From NCBI GenBank assembly GCA_016800925.1, contig JABCPU010000364.1:1-64000 (forward strand): a stretch of DNA of 64,000 bases. Reading direction: 5' to 3'. The notes under the pieces were generated by a model, which saw nothing but the letters and a program-made list of their open reading frames with translations, ran no database searches and was not told where the DNA came from. A program made the translations under genes and the position numbers. The DNA comes from Suillus spraguei (lineage: Eukaryota > Basidiomycota > Agaricomycetes > Boletales > Suillaceae). Positions 22,787 to 34,668 of the stretch are shown piece after piece (position 1 is the first letter of the stretch; each line of letters opens with the position of its first letter).

Positions 22787-23043
22787 ATGCTCTCCCTTCG
22801 TGTTCTCGTCCTCTCTGTCCTCGCACTCGGTGTCACTGCCACGGTGCTTCCATACCACGATCATGAAGTTCTTGCCGGACGCGAGACGTGCGCAGCTGAG
22901 TGCAAAGTCGATAGTGACTGTGGCTCTACCAAGTGCTACTGTGTGGGTGGCGGGATCGCCTGGGTTTGTTCTGTTCTTGTTGATCCACGCAATCTGAGCT
23001 CACCTTTCCGGTTTAGGGCTGGTGCGAATCATCTTCAGAATAA
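22787..23043 (+). CDS. Small secreted cysteine-rich protein
   Basis: Two exons, 22787-22963 and 23017-23043, with a 53-base intron (GTTTGT...TTTAG), give 67 residues. The chosen ATG opens a clear signal peptide (MLSLRVLVLSVLALGVTA). The mature part has six cysteines, spaced C-X3-C-X5-C-X4-C-X1-C-X8-C, and ends GWCESSSE. Without splicing the sixth cysteine would be lost or replaced, which supports the intron. Such short, six-cysteine secreted proteins are common in Agaricomycetes, and three disulfides are expected. The role (effector, antimicrobial, developmental) cannot be told from sequence. Confidence 0.65.
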
Positions 23044-25260
23044 TTGAATTTCTAGTCTACAACACTGTTTCCTCGTTGTACAAACCACCGTGTCTGATTA
23101 TCTTGCAGTGTTGTGAATTGAAGCATGGTGTGACACCTGCGCATTTATTATTTGCGCGGTGCGCGTGTCTGTCGATCAAGAGCTGGCGCGCTCTAGTCAA
23201 GAATTCCTGCTGCGCGTTTTCGTAGCTTCGAGCTAACAATAACGTTAGTACCGCCGATGAGTGTTGCACCATATCGAAGTTCATGCCATATGGCACTTGT
23301 ATTGAATATGTCTCGTCGAATCCCCGGTTTTACGAATGTTTCTCAGTGTTGAAGTCGCGTGTTGTACTTGTATCGAATGCCATCACCATAATCACCATAC
23401 CAGTGCGCGCCCCGCATAACCATTGAATAAGTCAGGTTGACGCCTTGCAATTCTGAGTTTGGTATCGCTCAACAATAAGTGGCCGAGTGAATTTTCTGGC
23501 CTCTCGTTATGAAGATCATTAGCTGTAATCGGAACACTTGGAAGCAGATCACCACAACTGGCAAAAGCAAGTTACTGCAGACATACGATGTGGAAAATCA
23601 ATCATTTTTGCTGTCAAAAAATACGCTTCCAAAGCTGACTGTACTGAGTTAAATTTGGTTTCGTTGGATGGACAATTGTTCAAACGTACTGGCGTGAATG
23701 CAGAACACAGGAACCATATCAATATCGGAACCGATATAGCGTGAGGTCCAATAGCTCACGACATGCTTGACGCGACAATCAAATTGGTGACCACACATGT
23801 CCAGACCAGTCCTCGAAGCAGAAGATTGCCGATCCTAAAACCCCATGGAGAAGACTGGAGCGTTTGGTTTGCATCCGAGGAGAGAAATATAACACATGGA
23901 GAAATCGGCTCCTACGGGCAGAAATCGCACGGTACGTGGCTCAAAGCATAAGAACGCGGAGTTCTCGTTGGCTTCGAACTCAGTGACTGAACTAAAGGAA
24001 CGTACCCACATTTGCCATAGTAGACAAAATCCAGTCCTTGGGAGACGACAGAATTTGATGGCATCGATGGGGCCCTAGATGCTGTAAGTGACCAGAATGG
24101 ATTGTGACAACGAGGGAAGTCTTCTCACAGATCCAGTGGCTTCAACACCTAGCCTAGCAAAATGATACAAATCGGTATCAATTTCTGATTTTACGTGGGT
24201 CACTGAGAGGTCGGTGGACGCAGCCTAGAACGTGCTTATCGTCATCAATGCAGTGTGTAATAAGTATCAAGGGACCAAAAAGCTGATCCGAATTTGGCTA
24301 ATTTAACATAATTTGCAATGCCCCAAGTAAACACAGGAAAACAATTGAATCTGAATGGTCTCATCCGACACTTCGAAAGATACTCCTTTCACTTTTCTTC
24401 TTCGACAAAAGTAGCAGCAGTGAGGAGCATTTTAGACGATTTTATCAATCCTTCTCAGAATATTACAAGTTTTTTAGGCTTCAAGTTTTACTGGTAGCGG
24501 TCCCGGAAGCATTTACTTGCCGCTTGTCGAGGAACTTAACAACGCTTATAGCTCCCTCTCCACAACTACCGTGTTGGGTCTCACTGGGGTTTTATATTAG
24601 AGTGAGTAGGAGCATTTGTAGTCTTGAAAGTTTTTCATCTTCCCTCACCCTGCTTTCACTAGTCGTATCATTCGTCGGTCTTAGCAGCAAGAGATCCGTG
24701 ACGACCTAGCACTGCTATACACCCAGCCTAGTCCCGCTAAGTACGTGGGTACTACCCGTCTCCTAATGGCTTGCGGGGCTTAGTCTGATAAATATAGCTC
24801 CACCAGCCGTCATCGATCGTAGGTGGTGCTCACACTACCATCATATTTAGTTATTCCTCCCATCGTGAACATACCGTCTCAGTCGTTCCGTCCCACCCGC
24901 ATAAAGCCTGAACTATCCCTGCGAGCCCCGGTGTCATAATAGTCGCTTGATCAGTCGCCTCGTGTGCCCGGTGACCATATTCTTTCGTGAACCGGTCAGG
25001 GCTTTCGCACCGTCAGATCGACACGAGCGGTTTTCCATTGGCCTCTTAACACGGATCTTTCCCTTACATCTAGGGTTGACCGTCGACTGTGCTTGACTTC
25101 CCACCTTCAGTTTCATTCTGCGTTTCATCTTATCAGTGGAACCAGCAGCCTGACGCCTGCAGGCTTGCTGAAGTCGCGTTGTGCCTGTTCAGGAACGCCT
25201 CAACTTTCAGTTGTCGGGTTACGTTTTTGATTCCGACTCTTGCGTTCAAAGTTAGGCGCG
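23044..25260. other. 2.2 kb without a recognisable gene
   Basis: Short open frames exist (for example 23538-23744 and 23763-23951) but none has a motif, a codon pattern that stands out or splice-compatible neighbours. The last few hundred bases are C/T-rich and probably hold the promoter and leader of the gene at 25261. Confidence 0.5.
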
Positions 25261-26247
25261 ATGAATACATCTACCTCTGCCTCACATGAACAGGCTATGG
25301 AAAATCAACTTTCATCAGATGACCCACCCTCGTCCCCGCCGCAGCCAGACTCTTGCGAGCGCCCGTCGTCAGCGCACGCAAGTACTTCTCCTTCGTTGGG
25401 TCGTGGAGCTTCTTATCCTCCTATTCCACCTTATGCTGAACGCCCTTTCACCGCTCACGGTACCTCAAGTGTGCCACGTGCTGCATTCACCTCAGGCCCA
25501 TACAACTCTGCAAGTGCGCGGACATCGTTCACTCATGTCGACCTCGACAACGTTCCGAATTTTGGAGCATACCCTCCCCTTCCGAATTCGAATCTGGCAC
25601 AAGCTGCGTCAGACACTCCAGTGGACAACGCTGAAACAGTTGCACCGTCTGTCGCAGATGGACCTACTGCACTAGAAAATATTGTACCTCAAACACCTCA
25701 AGTGTCCCTGACATTCCTACTCGTCTCTGGCCGAAGGCGGACTATGACGTTCGATCCAGTAACAACAGTTGGAAGGGTCAAAGAGCTGGTGTGGAACGCG
25801 TGGCCCGCAGGTCAGGGCTTTAAATCCTTCAGTCCTAGATTCCGTCGTCGTAACCGTTTCCATTCACAGACTGGCAAGATGAAAGTCCACAGGCGCCATC
25901 GCATTTGCGAATTCTTTACCTAGGCAAGATTCTGCAAGACGAAGACACTCTTACTCGTGAGTATACTTGTCACCCACAATGTTGTCTTACTTATAAAGAT
26001 GAACGGCATGATACAAGATCTTTCGTTCCCAACTTCTTTACCATTAGATTCATCTTCTCTGCCTACAATCGTTCACCTTTCCATTCGCCCTTCAAACATC
26101 TCAACGGTTGACGATACTGTGAAGAAGAGACGCCTTAGCAATGCATTTTCACGTAGGGCAGCAATAACCACCAACACGGAGACCCCGCATGAAAATGCCG
26201 ATAATGCCGTGGGATCGGGATGTTGTTGCGGATGCATCATCTGTTGA
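25261..26247 (+). CDS. UBL3/MUB-like prenylated ubiquitin-fold protein
   Basis: Three exons, 25261-25810, 25870-25956 and 26018-26247, give 288 residues; both introns (59 and 61 bases) are GT-AG and keep the frame. Residues 1 to about 145 are Ser/Pro-rich and probably disordered. A ubiquitin-like domain follows, from VSLTFLLVSGRRRTMTF through GRVKELVWNAWPADWQDESP and HLRILYLGKILQDEDTL to PTIVHLSIRP. The protein ends CCCGCIIC, so the last four residues form a CaaX-type prenylation box with extra cysteines for palmitoylation. This domain plus lipid anchor is the hallmark of membrane-anchored ubiquitin-fold proteins (UBL3/MUB), which recruit or sort proteins at membranes. The gene looks intact. 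Confidence 0.85.
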
Positions 26248-28314
26248 TGTGGGGAGATGGTCCGATGAGCGTGATATCTGAATTGTTGCTAACAACATGC
26301 GGAACTTTGTTTATATGGAGGAGGATTCGATTTCTTTAGGATGGATGGTATGCAACGTATCTCTCGCGTGCTGCTCGAGCAACCGGGTGGACATATAATA
26401 TACTATTGCAGTTAATACATGTCTACACATTTTCACATTCAATTCACGTACAGTTACTAGTAGCTTACCCACTCGGACAAACTGCAATCACTGGGAAACA
26501 AAACCCAATATATAGGGTTGGCACGGAAGTAGTGACAATAAGCAAACTATAACTAGAGAATGGCAAATGCGTGAATCCACACCGGCCGGTGAAGGTGGAG
26601 AATGGTCTACTCCCATTGATCCGAATAATTCCGGTGTTACCGAAACGGTTTCATTAGGAAACCTCATGGCGTGCAGGCCTCGTGGTCAGATAAAGGCCGA
26701 CCTTGCGATAAAGCTTCTGTCCTACCTGCAACCCTCTGTCTGCCCGACCGTACACTACCCTCACAATGCTAATGGGCATGCGTCTGGCTGGCCCTCGAGT
26801 GGTTGCACTTGCAGTGTCGCACTGACCATTTACCTCCATTGTTCACATAGGGTCGACGAGAGGTACGAGCGATAGGGGTAGCGGCAGCCCCCTGACGAAG
26901 GCTCGAAACCGCTGCCTTCCCGCTCTACTAGCCTCCCTCTGATGCAGCTAACAGACTCTTATCTTAGGAGACGAGTGCCTGCAGCAAGCACTAAGGAGGT
27001 GGTCAGACTCGATGGGGGTCTGCTGGACGCTTCTGACACGGGCTTCGCTTTCCATGTTAGTTCGCTAACGACCGTTTGAGATCAAATCCCGAGGTGGATT
27101 GGGCAATGTGGGCTTGTGCTTGTAAACGGCCTCACATCCAACCCGATATCTGAATTACACCTGAATATTGGGTCTGCAGTTTGCTTTGTATCTGGATATC
27201 AAGGGAAGCAGGGTTGTTTTGCTTCCGAATAAAAATAAGTTTGATTAGTGTAGGATTATAGTCAACGTCGTCTGTGGTGCTTGCTAGGAATCTGCGCTCA
27301 CTATTGCAGGCCATCCTAGGAAACCCTTACCTCCTTCCCCTCTTTCCAGCGCCCAATGTTCACTGATCAAGGCTCTCCCAGCAGAGCTGCTATATAGCGC
27401 GGCATGGAAGATTATTATAGTATGTACTATGGGAGGTGACTATATGCGTTGTGAATGAGCATCTTCGATGAACTTCGAGGACAGAATACTTACTCGCGGG
27501 AAAAGAACTGCCAGCTTTCGGTCCTTGATAACTACAGGCGTCAAAGTGCCTAGGCTCGTCTATGATCAAGGTCTTCTGCCACTCATCAACGATGCACGTA
27601 TCTCAATTAGTCCTTCAGAACCTATCTGAGAAGTTAGTTTGAAGACTTAAGCCAAGGAGCTCATCGTCGCTGGCCATTTAACGGTTGAAGTTGGCTGGGA
27701 GAGGCAGCAACTGGGAAACGTACATTATGCATGATGGTTCCGGTCAGGACTTGGAAAAATAAACGAAAAGACTCGTATGCATAAATCAAACCTCGGTTGG
27801 GTTGTGAAAAAGTTGTCCTTCAGGGTATGGATATCCTGGAGACGACAGCGGTCTGCATTTATGATGTTTGGTTTTCCATCGGGTTTTAGTCGGGTTTATG
27901 TAATCTGGTTCAGGGTAAGGATAAAGGGTCGTGAATGATCTCTTAAGTCCGTCTCAAAAAGAAACTGAATAGGTCCTCGGAGAACAATATGTTTGGATTT
28001 GGAAGCACCAAGTACTCGAATGATTCTCCAAAGATTCTCGCGTTTGAGGGTAAGTGCTGACAATGCAGTGCAGATGCTGATGTTGAACCGAACAGACAAA
28101 TTTGGACCCATACGTCCGAACTTAGACTCACAACGTCCGAACTTGGGCGCCGACTACCTTGTAAAAGAATACCCATCACCAGGTGGAGATCCGACGAATT
28201 TCTACTAATAGTAGTCCCTGCCTGGCAGCCCTGAACGCTATGAAATTCGTTATATCTACTTCAGGCGGTACACGACACACTCCCTGGTACACATATCGTT
28301 CCCCAGTACTTGGT
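26248..28314. other. Intergenic, about 2 kb
   Basis: No gene recognised. The segment from about 28180 shares sequence with the region before the second GT90 gene (from about 37411), so it belongs to the duplicated unit. Confidence 0.5.
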
Positions 28315-30482
28315 ATGGGTAGAGTAGTCTCATACAGGTCCGTTGCAACCGTCCTCGTAGCCTGCGTTCTAGGGATCACCCTGCGCAATGTTGTATTCGC
28401 ACCCCCCGATAACAACATCGACATCATAATATCTTCACTCGATTTGGATCCTCCCGCCCCCGTATTTCATAACTTAAATTATCTCCCAGAGGATAATCCA
28501 CTCAACTGGGTTGATGATACAGTAGGCACCGGCCAAGTGCACGAGGTACTTCCGACTCAGCCCCCTCCGCTTGGCGATCACCATTACGGCGATAACGGGC
28601 TGCTTGTGGTCAATCCGAACGGACCTCATCCAATTTTGGAGCTTATAGAGCGGGCGGAAGAAGCTTGGGCAAAAAAGCTTGGTCGTGCAAGCAAGACGCT
28701 GGACGAAGCTATCGCGGAGTACAAACGAAGATACCATAGACCTCCCCCCATTCACTTCGATAAATGGTACGTGATCAGCATGTAAACCAAATTAAACGAG
28801 CTTCATAGAGAAAATTCCGTTGGGCTTGTAGGTGGGACTACGTAGTGACACACAACGTCCAACTTCCGGACGAATACGACGAGATATACCGAGATTTGGA
28901 GCCTTACTGGGGTATCGATCCCCTCGACTTCCAGAAGACCAGGGAGAAACTGGAGGCGCTAGACCAAACTGTCGTTGTTGCGAAAACAGACCAAGGCGCC
29001 GTCATCGAGGTTGTCGACTACCATTTACCACAACATAATGCCAAAGACCTCGTCGGTCGCGTTGAAAATGTACTACGACTCCTCCAGGATGTACAAGATT
29101 TTATGCCTCCGTTCCGTGCAGTTTTTTCGCCTCATGACAATCCCGCTATGCTATCAGATTACGGCGTCAAATCTATGGCGCTTGATGCGGCCGCTGCTCG
29201 CATCAGTACGTTCCTTTTGATTGTGGCGTTGCAACAAGTTTTGCTCACACGACGTCAAGCTGTAACACGGAATGAATTGCCACCAATACAGCGGTCTGGA
29301 TGGCGTTCCGCCTGTCATCCATCTTCTCCAGCATGGCAAAATCCTATCGATTTTGATGAGCTTCCTGAGCGCTCGTCTCACAAAACCTTTATATCCGACC
29401 ATCGCCTCTCCATGGACCCGTGTCTAAATCCATCTCTTCTCCGCAATCACGGCCAGTTCCTGTCGCACCACACGGGGCCAGATCCTCAGGGCACGCTTAT
29501 TCCGCGGTTTTCCCTCTGTTCGACCCTAGTTCATCATGACATTCGACCGGCTGTTCCTTATGGCTGGGTCGAGGAGCTTCCTGACTCAGACAACCCACCG
29601 TGGGAAGAGAGGGTGGACGAAAGATTACTCTGGCGCGGTACCAACACTGGCATGCATCATGGCGCTAATACCAGGTGGCAGCAAGGGCACAGAGACCATC
29701 TGGTACGGTTGGTCAACGATATGGAAGGAACAGTGGATGTGCTTCGTTCGCCTCTGAACGACTCTGAACCTGTTGGAGAACCCGTATCATGGCGCAAAGC
29801 ACACCTCAATCCTGCATTGATGGACATTCAATTCGCCGGAAAGGCAGGCTCCTGCTCAGACCTCTGTGATCAACTGGATAGACTTTATGACTGGAGAAAA
29901 ATGCAGACGCTTCAAGAGGCCGGCCGTTATAAATATGTTTTTGATGTTAGTCGGTCTGTTGGATTCGATGACGACATTCGATTATTTACCTATTTCAGGT
30001 CGATGGGAATGGGTGGTCAGGACGCTTTAAGCGCCTCATTACATCAAACTCCCTTGTATTTAAAAGTTCGATATACCCTGAGTGGTGAGTGGCTCGTCTC
30101 GTCTGATTTGCACGCGACAAACAAACCGTGTCCGTAGGTTTATGGATCGAGTCGCGCCTTGGGTGCACTATGTACCTGTACAGGTTGATCTATCTGATTT
30201 GTACGATACGCTCACTTTCTTCCGTGGCGGACTTCAAGGAGAGGGCGCGCATGAAGACTTGGCGAAAAAAATAGCAGCTGCAGGGCGCGAATGGAGTCAG
30301 ACATATTGGAGGAAGGAAGATCTGACAGCATACATGTTCCGGTATGATTTCTATTTCTCTTTTTCAGAAGGCAGTCATCCTTACTGGCTAATTCAAGTTT
30401 ATTTCTCGAGTATGCACGGGTTTCTAGTCTTGACCGCGATGCAATGACATACAAAGAAGACTTGGAGAGTGGTACTGCATAG
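28315..30482 (+). CDS. GT90 (CAP10-type) glycosyltransferase, copy 1
   Basis: Six exons: 28315-28766, 28832-29205, 29260-29945, 29999-30084, 30138-30341, 30398-30482; total 1,887 bases, 628 residues. The chosen ATG gives MGRVVS followed by a hydrophobic segment (VATVLVACVLGITL), the signal anchor of a type II Golgi protein; an upstream ATG at 28240 would add 25 residues. The GT90 signature spans exons 3 and 4: [19 protein letters not shown], then YPEWF and the acceptor-side [16 protein letters not shown]. The family includes the fungal CAP10 and Cxt1-like xylosyltransferases, so it probably transfers xylose to a glycan in the secretory pathway; the sugar is inferred. Copy 2 lies at 37541-39692. 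No lesions seen. Confidence 0.9.
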
Positions 30483-30972
30483 TGCCGTGTCGCCGAAGTT
30501 GATGAAGCCCCATCCCTTTTGACGGGTTCTCCCAGTATTTCACGGTGAGGACAGAACTGTACATATTGCGAGTAGCAGTCTGCTTCTTGATCATGTATAG
30601 TCTTACAGCCAGCGGAATTCGTTCGCTTGCTGTGGGCTTTCCGTACTTATTTGAAATCACTTATTTCGTGTGCCAGCTTTACATCGGGTGACTATCGTAG
30701 GCTCAAAACAAACTACGATAAGAGTGGGGTTCCTGAGACTTGCAGTGTCCTTGGCATGCCACTTTCGCTGATTTTACTGCAAGTTGGCGATCTTTCAGCC
30801 TCAGCGCTTAGTGCAATAATACAAGCGTCTATTGCGCTAGCGCTGAAATGCAGCATGCAACTACACGTGTTGATCACCTAAACGTTCTGAACCCTCAACC
30901 TCTCTTCTCCCTCTCAGTTGAACTTACAGTCTCCTCCCGTTTTTTCCTACTAATCATTCTATCTACCACCAA
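30483..30972. other. Intergenic between GT90 and CHAT genes
   Basis: The part up to about 30805 is the duplicated 3' flank, also found at about 39780-39945 (for example GTTCCTGAGACTTGCAGTGT). The rest, C/T-rich just before 30973, is the likely promoter of the next gene. Confidence 0.6.
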
Positions 30973-33900
30973 ATGAGTCCATCCTCCATCCTTCTCGGTT
31001 TCCTTCATCGTACCATCATGTCTGTTAAATCACAAGGCCGATACATCAAACTTGAAGGTGGGTTCTTCCGTACTACCTTCGTATCTCTTTTGTATCCTCA
31101 CTCTCTACCTACAGTTATTGGCGCAAAAAATGTTCAAGTTCCCTCCCAGCGCATTCCCGCCGGCATTCACGTATCCATCATTGTTGACTCGACGAGACGC
31201 TGGAAATCAACGATTGGGGTCTTGTCATCTGACGAATCAGTAGCATGGGGCAATACCGTGACTCTGTACAGCCCATCGCAATTTTCGGATGCAACTCGAT
31301 AACTGATCTTCTGCTTGTAGTTGTAGATCATCAGGCATGTCACCCAAATTATCAATGGAGATCAGGGCATCCTTCGAGCTCGATCGGATGCTGGGCAATG
31401 GAGAAGTCGTCGGAAAGCTTGAAACATCATGGGATGCGCTGCTCGATCGTGGAAATGGGCCTTTTGGTGAGTTAACCTCCTTCTCACTCATGCTTATATA
31501 TTCACATCTAGTAGATATCTCCTTCCCGCCCGTTCGTGGTGTTTGCCCTTGCCTCACGCTGAGGGCCACTGTTCTACAACCTAACGACAATCAGGACAGT
31601 GCACTGCTTGAGGTGAGTGACACCAGCCTCTGTTGTCGGTTTTTGTTAACGAAACACCTTGTGTAGTCCATTGGCACTGAATGTGAGATTGTTCGAGAGA
31701 CCGATGCGGGTCATGAACGACTTGCCTCATACGTCACAAGCCAGACCGTCTCTGAACTGAGCGATGCCATATATCATTTTCAGTCAGTCCTGGACCAATG
31801 TCCAGTCGGCCATCCTGACCGGGCAGGGGCTCTTACCAACCTCGCGTGGGCCCGCCTTAAAGGCTATATTCAATATAATTTTCAAGATATTGACTCTATC
31901 ACCTCTCTCTTTCGCGAAGCCCTTGCATCGCGTCCACAGGGCCACCCCGACCATCCACTATCCATCTATCACCTCGTTGATGTGCTGCTCTGGCGCTTCA
32001 GAAAGGAGAACTTTACCACCGTCTATATCCATGAATCCGCGCAACTGTGCTGCAAGCTATTGGCGCTCTGTCCAGAGGCCACCTACCTTCATAGCATTGT
32101 GGCAGGGAAAAATGGCGTCGATTACGTGATCGGCCAATGCAACGAACTTGAAGCAGAGGGATCTGATGAAGGCATCCACATTCGACGAGTCATACTCGAG
32201 CTCTGTCCTCTGGGCAACAAACACCGTCCTATAGCACTCGACATTCTTGGATGGGCTCTCAGGTTACGCTTTGAGCAACATGGCAGCACTGATGACTTAG
32301 ACGAGAGCATCCAATGTCATCGTGAAGCCGTTTCCCTGTGCTCCGAGGGAGATTCGGAACGCAATGAATACCTTAATAACTTGGCCACGTCACTCTGGAA
32401 CCGCTTCCAACACCAAGGCAATTATCATGACCTCAATGACGCCATCTCTTTGTATGAAGAAGTGCTGCGCCTGTGCCCTGTTGGACACAAATGTCGTGAT
32501 TTCCCATTGGACAACCTAGGAGTCGCCCTCTCCACCCGTTTCAAACAACGCGGCGATGTTAGCGATATTAACAGAGCCATTAGCCTTCATCGCCAGGCAC
32601 TGACATTGTGCCCGCCTGGGAATTCAAATCGTGATTACAGACTCCACAACCTTGCCCACGCGCTCTACATGATACATGACAAATTGGGTGTCAGCGAAGA
32701 TATCAACGAGGCCATTGACCTGTACCGGGATTCACTTCAGTTAATGCAGCATGACCATCCATATCGCTCTCAAGCTCTTTGCAATTGAGCTCGGCGCTCT
32801 CCTCTCGTTTCACGCAAACGCAGAAGAATGAAGATGTCGAGAAGCCATTCGACTGTGCCGAGAATCATTGGAGGCTTTGCCTTCACTGCACCCGGATAGA
32901 TGTTACAGCTACATGTCGTTGCGGAAGCCTATTTGTCTCGTTACAGAGTGCAACGCAAGTCTGCTAATTTGACGCTTGCTGTAGAGAAGTTCAGACTGGC
33001 ATCACGGCATCCCACGCAAGGCCTTCCCCAACGCATCATTGAGGCATGTATTGGACTGTTGCAGGAGAGCAGCATGGTCATGCGTCCGCACTAGAGGCTT
33101 ACTCAACGTTTTTCGAGCTTCTAGATGCTCATTTAGCGACGCGGTCGTCGACAACTCAGCGACGCGAAGCCGCTGCTGTCTTTCGTCGTGCTAAATCACT
33201 GCCCGTAGATGCAGGATCGTGTGGCATACGCCGGAATGACCTCCGAAAGGCCGTCGAACTTCTGGAGCAGGGTCGTGGTCAGCAGTGGTCGCTGGCCTCC
33301 CGGCTCAGGACTCCGCTGGAAAATCTCCAGTCTACCAATTCCCACATAGCTCACAGGTTCTTGGAGCTCAGCAGGGATCTAGCTGATGCTCAAGGTTCTA
33401 CCGGCAGCGCTGACCGAGCTGCTGCTGATCGAGCAGCAACGCAATACAGGAAACTCCAGGAGCAATGGGGAGTAGTGGTAGCTGAAATTCGCGATATCAA
33501 AGGATTCTCGCGATTCCTGCTCCCGCCTTCGCATGAAGACTTGCAAGCGGCAGCACGTCATGGCCCAGTCATCATCTTCGTCGCGAGTCAATACTCGTGC
33601 AGCGCCATCATTGTCCCGACGTCAGGAGAGCCCCATAATGTTCCCTTGCCGTCCATCACTCTTACAGAACTGAAGAATCTTAAGGATCGTTTCGCCAGGG
33701 CCATACGACACGCATCTGCTATAGGCCCAAAAGAGCCGCGAAATGATTTGATTGTGCTCTTGCGCACAGTATGGGACGAGATCATGCTACCCATCGTCAA
33801 CGTACTCGAACACGTCCTCAAGCTAAAGCACCACTCTCGAATCTGGCTGTGTCCAACTGCATGTTTCACGTCCATTCCTCTCCACGCAGCTCATCCCTTT

Positions 33901-34668
33901 CTGACAAAGCCAGATGGTTCTGGGAGGGAGCCATGCCTGGAAGATCTCTACATTTGTTCTTACACCCCGACGCTTTCGGCTTTGATCAGATCTAGACAGT
34001 TGATGAAGAAGCGTGTTCCTCCGTCCTTTGTGGCAATCGGACAGGGTCAACCTCGTGCGGGAGAAAGCAAGGAACTCTTGGCCGTCGACAGCGAGATTGA
34101 GCTTGTCCGAAAGCTCGTCCCTGAGACAGTCAACCGTATCACCATCTCTGGTGACGTCCAACAGCTCGTACCGGCGACGGTCAACCGTACCACAATTTCC
34201 GGCGACGCAGCCACACGAGCAGGTGCACTCCATGCACTGGAGAACAACAACTGGGTGCACCTTGCCTGTCACGGAAAGCAGGACCACGAGCAGCCTTACG
34301 ATTCTCACTTCGTCATGAAAGACGAACCTATCACGCTACTTGATATTATGGAGAAAGACATCCCTCAAGCCGAGTTCGCGTTCTTATCAGCGTGTCATAC
34401 CGCCGGCGGGGATGAGAAGACGCCTGACGAGGCGATTCACCTCGCGGCTGGACTTCAATTTTCAGGGTTCAAGAGCGTCGTCGGCACTCTGTGGGAGGTC
34501 AACGACGCTTTTGTAGAACATGTCGTCAAAGCTTTTTACGAAAATATGTTCAAGGGTGGTGTGATGGACTGTACAAAGGCGGCCTGGGCACTGAATCGTG
34601 CTACGCACGCTGTGAAGACGAAGGTTCCGCTCGACCAGAGAATGGTTTTCATTCATGTTGGTGTGTAA
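30973..34668 (+). pseudogene. C2-TPR-CHAT protein, frameshifted
   Basis: Five 5' exons join cleanly (introns 31058-31114, 31266-31326, 31467-31514, 31613-31666). The N-terminus is a C2-like domain (IKLEVIGAKNVQVPS, WKSTIGVL, MSPKLSMEIRASFELDRML). Then come tandem TPRs of about 42 residues (RFEQHGSTDDLDESIQCHRE and similar) and a C-terminal caspase-like CHAT domain, 33046-34668, with the catalytic His in HLACHG (34270-34272) and Cys in LSACHT (34393-34395). Between about 32785 and 33050 at least four one-base indels shift the frame, beginning where CNLSSALSS becomes CN-stop; the rest is open. Either it is a young pseudogene or this stretch has sequence errors. CHAT-TPR proteins are expanded in basidiomycetes and resemble separase-like proteases; substrates unknown. 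Confidence 0.8.

Noticed and set aside
23538..24078. Gene of about 60-70 codons per frame
   Set aside because: Short overlapping frames without motif, splice-compatible joins or a clear start.
29206..29259. Exon continuity in GT90 copy 1 through a 54-base stretch
   Set aside because: The stretch is open in copy 1 only because it is a multiple of 3; copy 2 has a stop there, and splicing it out (GTACGT...AAG) gives matching proteins in both.
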